A stretch of 64,000 nt of DNA from positions 1,132,501 through 1,196,500 of the forward strand of contig NW_019774736.1 in the NCBI RefSeq assembly GCF_001039355.2, given 5' to 3'. This DNA is from Lingula anatina. Taxonomy: Eukaryota > Brachiopoda > Lingulata > Lingulida > Lingulidae. The notes under the pieces were generated by a model. The model had not been told where the DNA came from. It did no database searches and saw nothing but the letters and a program-made list of their open reading frames with translations. Made by a program: the position numbers and the translations under genes. How positions within the stretch are numbered: the stretch's first letter is position 1; every line of letters begins with the position of its first letter. This document shows positions 61,533 through 64,000 of the stretch, in pieces.

Positions 61533-63936
61533 TATCTGCTTTGAAGACACAGATGAACCACAGCATACTTTTTCTCACTAATTATTGTGGTGGTATGAAC
61601 TCGAAAGCACCCAATGTTGTTTTCTTTGAGATCTGTGACAGAGAGATAATGAAAAAGTCTCACCTAGGCCTTGAGCTTTTCTTAGAAATGTACTCATGTT
61701 TTCATTTGCTCTTGATGAAAAGTAACATTTCCCATTTCACTCCCTGGATTCATCGAGGAAAATGAAAGTGTCACTCAAGAGGACAGCAGTAACAAAAGAG
61801 AGTTAGTCAGGTGATTGAATCACCTGAAAGATTTACTCAAGTCATATGAGGTCTTATTGCCAAGACATATCACAAGGGATTCTGGGTGCCTGCGGAGCAA
61901 TAGCAGTATGGGGAGTCCACACTCGTGAACAATGCACTTCTTGTCCTGGCGACATCAAAATTTTATGTTTGATTGGGCAGTTGCATGATCAGTTGTCTGG
62001 ATGCATAGCAACAAACCAAATCAGAACTTTTTCTCCTTTTTTATGATTTTATTGAGGCCTGGGGACTCGAGGCTCCTGTTTTATTTCCCTGGGTTCTCTT
62101 CCATCTTGTCTGCTCAACCGAAGGCTCATAAAAAGTTCATGTTTGTACATGCCACTGTGGCAAAATGTCAGAAATCTAACTTTGTTTTTCATGATAACCG
62201 TCTTTGTTAAAGAACAAAAATATTGGCAAGGAAGTCCAGTTAAGGTGATTCAATTTTCTGTATTTCCCTGTAGTCAGCCCAGGGGAACAGGAGAGACATA
62301 GGGAATGAGGCTTCTGTAACCAAAAACTTGTGTCTAGAAAATCTCATTATCAAGAGACAGGGAATGAAGTAGCTGCATCATTAACTCAGAAATAGTACAT
62401 CTTACCATTTCCTCAAATAGGAGTTTTCTTCAGAAATTTCCTTGAATTCAATTTATTAGTGGTGAATATTGCCGAAAGGACTCGTCTGTTAAAAGCTCAT
62501 TGTCAATATGCCATTGGCAGTTGCATGTGACTCTTGAACATTTAATTGGGGTTAAAAAATGATAAAAAATAAGCCTTAGAAAAATAAATTTGATAATTTG
62601 TGTGAAATTCAAACAGCCCTATAAATGATTTTGAAAAAAGAACATTGATGAACAGCCATTATCTGCATAGAGCATTTCATTGTGTATCGTTAGAGTTGGC
62701 ATCGCTGGTAGAAATGTGTTTGACTCTTAGTGACATATTGTTATGGAGCCTTGTTGTATCAGCGGTGCAATACTGCATCCAGACACAATCAATAAAACAA
62801 TAACTCGTAATCAATCCTCAGTTGGCTAGACAACTGATTTTGTTTAAGGTATTAATTAATAATTCCACCAGGCAATAATGTGTCAATACTATGAGATCAG
62901 CTTAGTGACCATAGTTAGGCATAAGTCACCCATGGCCATGTTTCCACTTAACAAATAATAAAACGCTTCTTCTCCAGTTTGAAGAGAGAATCTGCGTGGG
63001 CTTCTTGTTGCTGCAAATGTGTTGTTAGCCAATTAGTATCTTTTAACTAGACCAGTGATACTTTGCTCAAGGAACTTTTTTTTCAGTTTTTAACTGGAGT
63101 AGAATTAGTTTAGTTTGCTAACAATGCATTTGTTCAATTGACAAGGGCAGGGTTGTGATGTTTAAAACTTGCTTGAAAGACACTTTTACCATGTAAAGTG
63201 GATGGTCTGTTTTTATGATTTTAGAAGACTGTCAGCTTGAAGGAACCTGCTCCCAGTAAGTTAACATGATATGGCATCCTTATAGATGTTCAGTTTGAGC
63301 TTTCTACTGTAGGTGTTACACCAGGTGCCTTTCTGTCAGTCAGAATTGATTGCAATCAGTCAAAGTTTATCTTGATTATGACCAATGTGAACAGGACCAT
63401 TGACAGCTTGTCAACAGACAATACTACCAGAATCCTCATGCACACAGTCACAAAAACAATTGTGAATGAGTCATCAGACAGTCCATCCATCATTGGAAGC
63501 GGTTGTTAACTTCTGATTGTGCTGAAGCATTATCAGTGGAGTGTCACTATGAGTTGATATATTTACTACCACAGCGTCTTGTCACAAATATGATTCAATT
63601 TTGAAGATGTATCATTCATTTTCATTTGGTTATTATTATTATGCCAATGCGCTTTCTTAATTGGTAATGGCAAACATTGTCTCGGCAGAGAGACTCCCAG
63701 TGGCCTATGATTGCTTTAATAAACAGAGGGGAGATGAGTAATAACGAAAAGAAGTGCTCTCTGAGTGTTAAAGATGGCAATGATTTTAAGTAGTGAAAGT
63801 AAACAGTAATTTGGCAGTCTGTCAGTTTGTGCATAACTTTTTATTCTTTATCATTTTGGGACCACTGAAAAAAAGGAAATTTAAGTGCAAAAGGATTTAT
63901 TTATGTATTTATTTATTTATTGTTTCAGTTAGTAGG

Positions 63937-63938
<2 letters not shown>
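61533..63938. other. Non-coding region
   Basis: Nothing with coding support. AT-rich homeodomain-like cores again occur, for example around 62840-62880. Confidence 0.4.

Positions 63939-64000
<62 letters not shown>
63939..64000. repeat. Poly(T) run at the window end
   Basis: At least 62 consecutive T up to the last base, preceded by ATTT repeats. It may be a true homopolymer, the poly(A) tail of a minus-strand retroposon, or an assembly edge. Confidence 0.85.

Noticed and set aside
63290-63410. Possible further family A foldback arm
   Set aside because: Only a short GATTGCAATCAGT-like block is shared, and the termini are not recognisable.
1-64000. tRNA, rRNA, snRNA, CRISPR or bacterial-type operons
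   Set aside because: No tRNA A/B-box pair, no rRNA or snRNA core, no regularly spaced repeat-spacer array and no operon structure were seen on either strand.

Overview
This is nuclear DNA from an AT-rich metazoan genome. The genes have spliceosomal introns with GT-AG borders, there are AATAAA polyadenylation signals, long non-coding stretches, microsatellites and MITE-like foldback repeats. A CS-alpha-beta (invertebrate-type) defensin next to profilins, an animal-like CSE1L and OST4 points to an invertebrate bilaterian. A lophotrochozoan such as a mollusc, brachiopod or annelid is the most natural guess, but the sequence alone does not settle it.

The genes lie in the first 23 kb. At 170-2042 there is a TATA-driven gene for a small secreted cationic defensin. 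At 4.1-4.6 kb and 6.7-7.1 kb there are two divergent profilin paralogues, both on the minus strand and each with its whole coding region in one exon. The second profilin is head-to-head with CSE1L (exportin-2), whose 26 coding exons run from 8203 to 19131 and give an intact 968-residue protein. CSE1L meets OST4 tail-to-tail. OST4 is a 37-residue oligosaccharyltransferase subunit on the minus strand and is present twice, on either side of a single N base. A CpG-containing zone at 22.3-23.1 kb looks like the OST4 promoter and may also start a plus-strand gene.

From about 23.1 to 64 kb there is no convincing protein-coding gene. It holds a few splice-bounded candidate exons, several MITE-like foldback elements, two long AT microsatellites, G-rich tracts, local tandem duplications and AT-rich sequence that could be intronic or regulatory. 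A second near-identical duplication of about 1.34 kb (57170-58514 and 58516-59859) is again split by exactly one N. Both N-flanked duplications look like unmerged contig or haplotype overlaps, not biology. The window ends in a run of 62 T.

The genes serve ordinary cell functions: innate defence, actin monomer handling, nuclear recycling of importin-alpha, and N-glycosylation in the ER. The less ordinary points are a possible alternative last exon in the defensin gene, a CSE1L splice donor embedded in a GT microsatellite next to a 66-nt in-frame exon, and a foldback repeat family with TAA target-site duplications and two subtypes. I found no clear previously undescribed multi-gene system.
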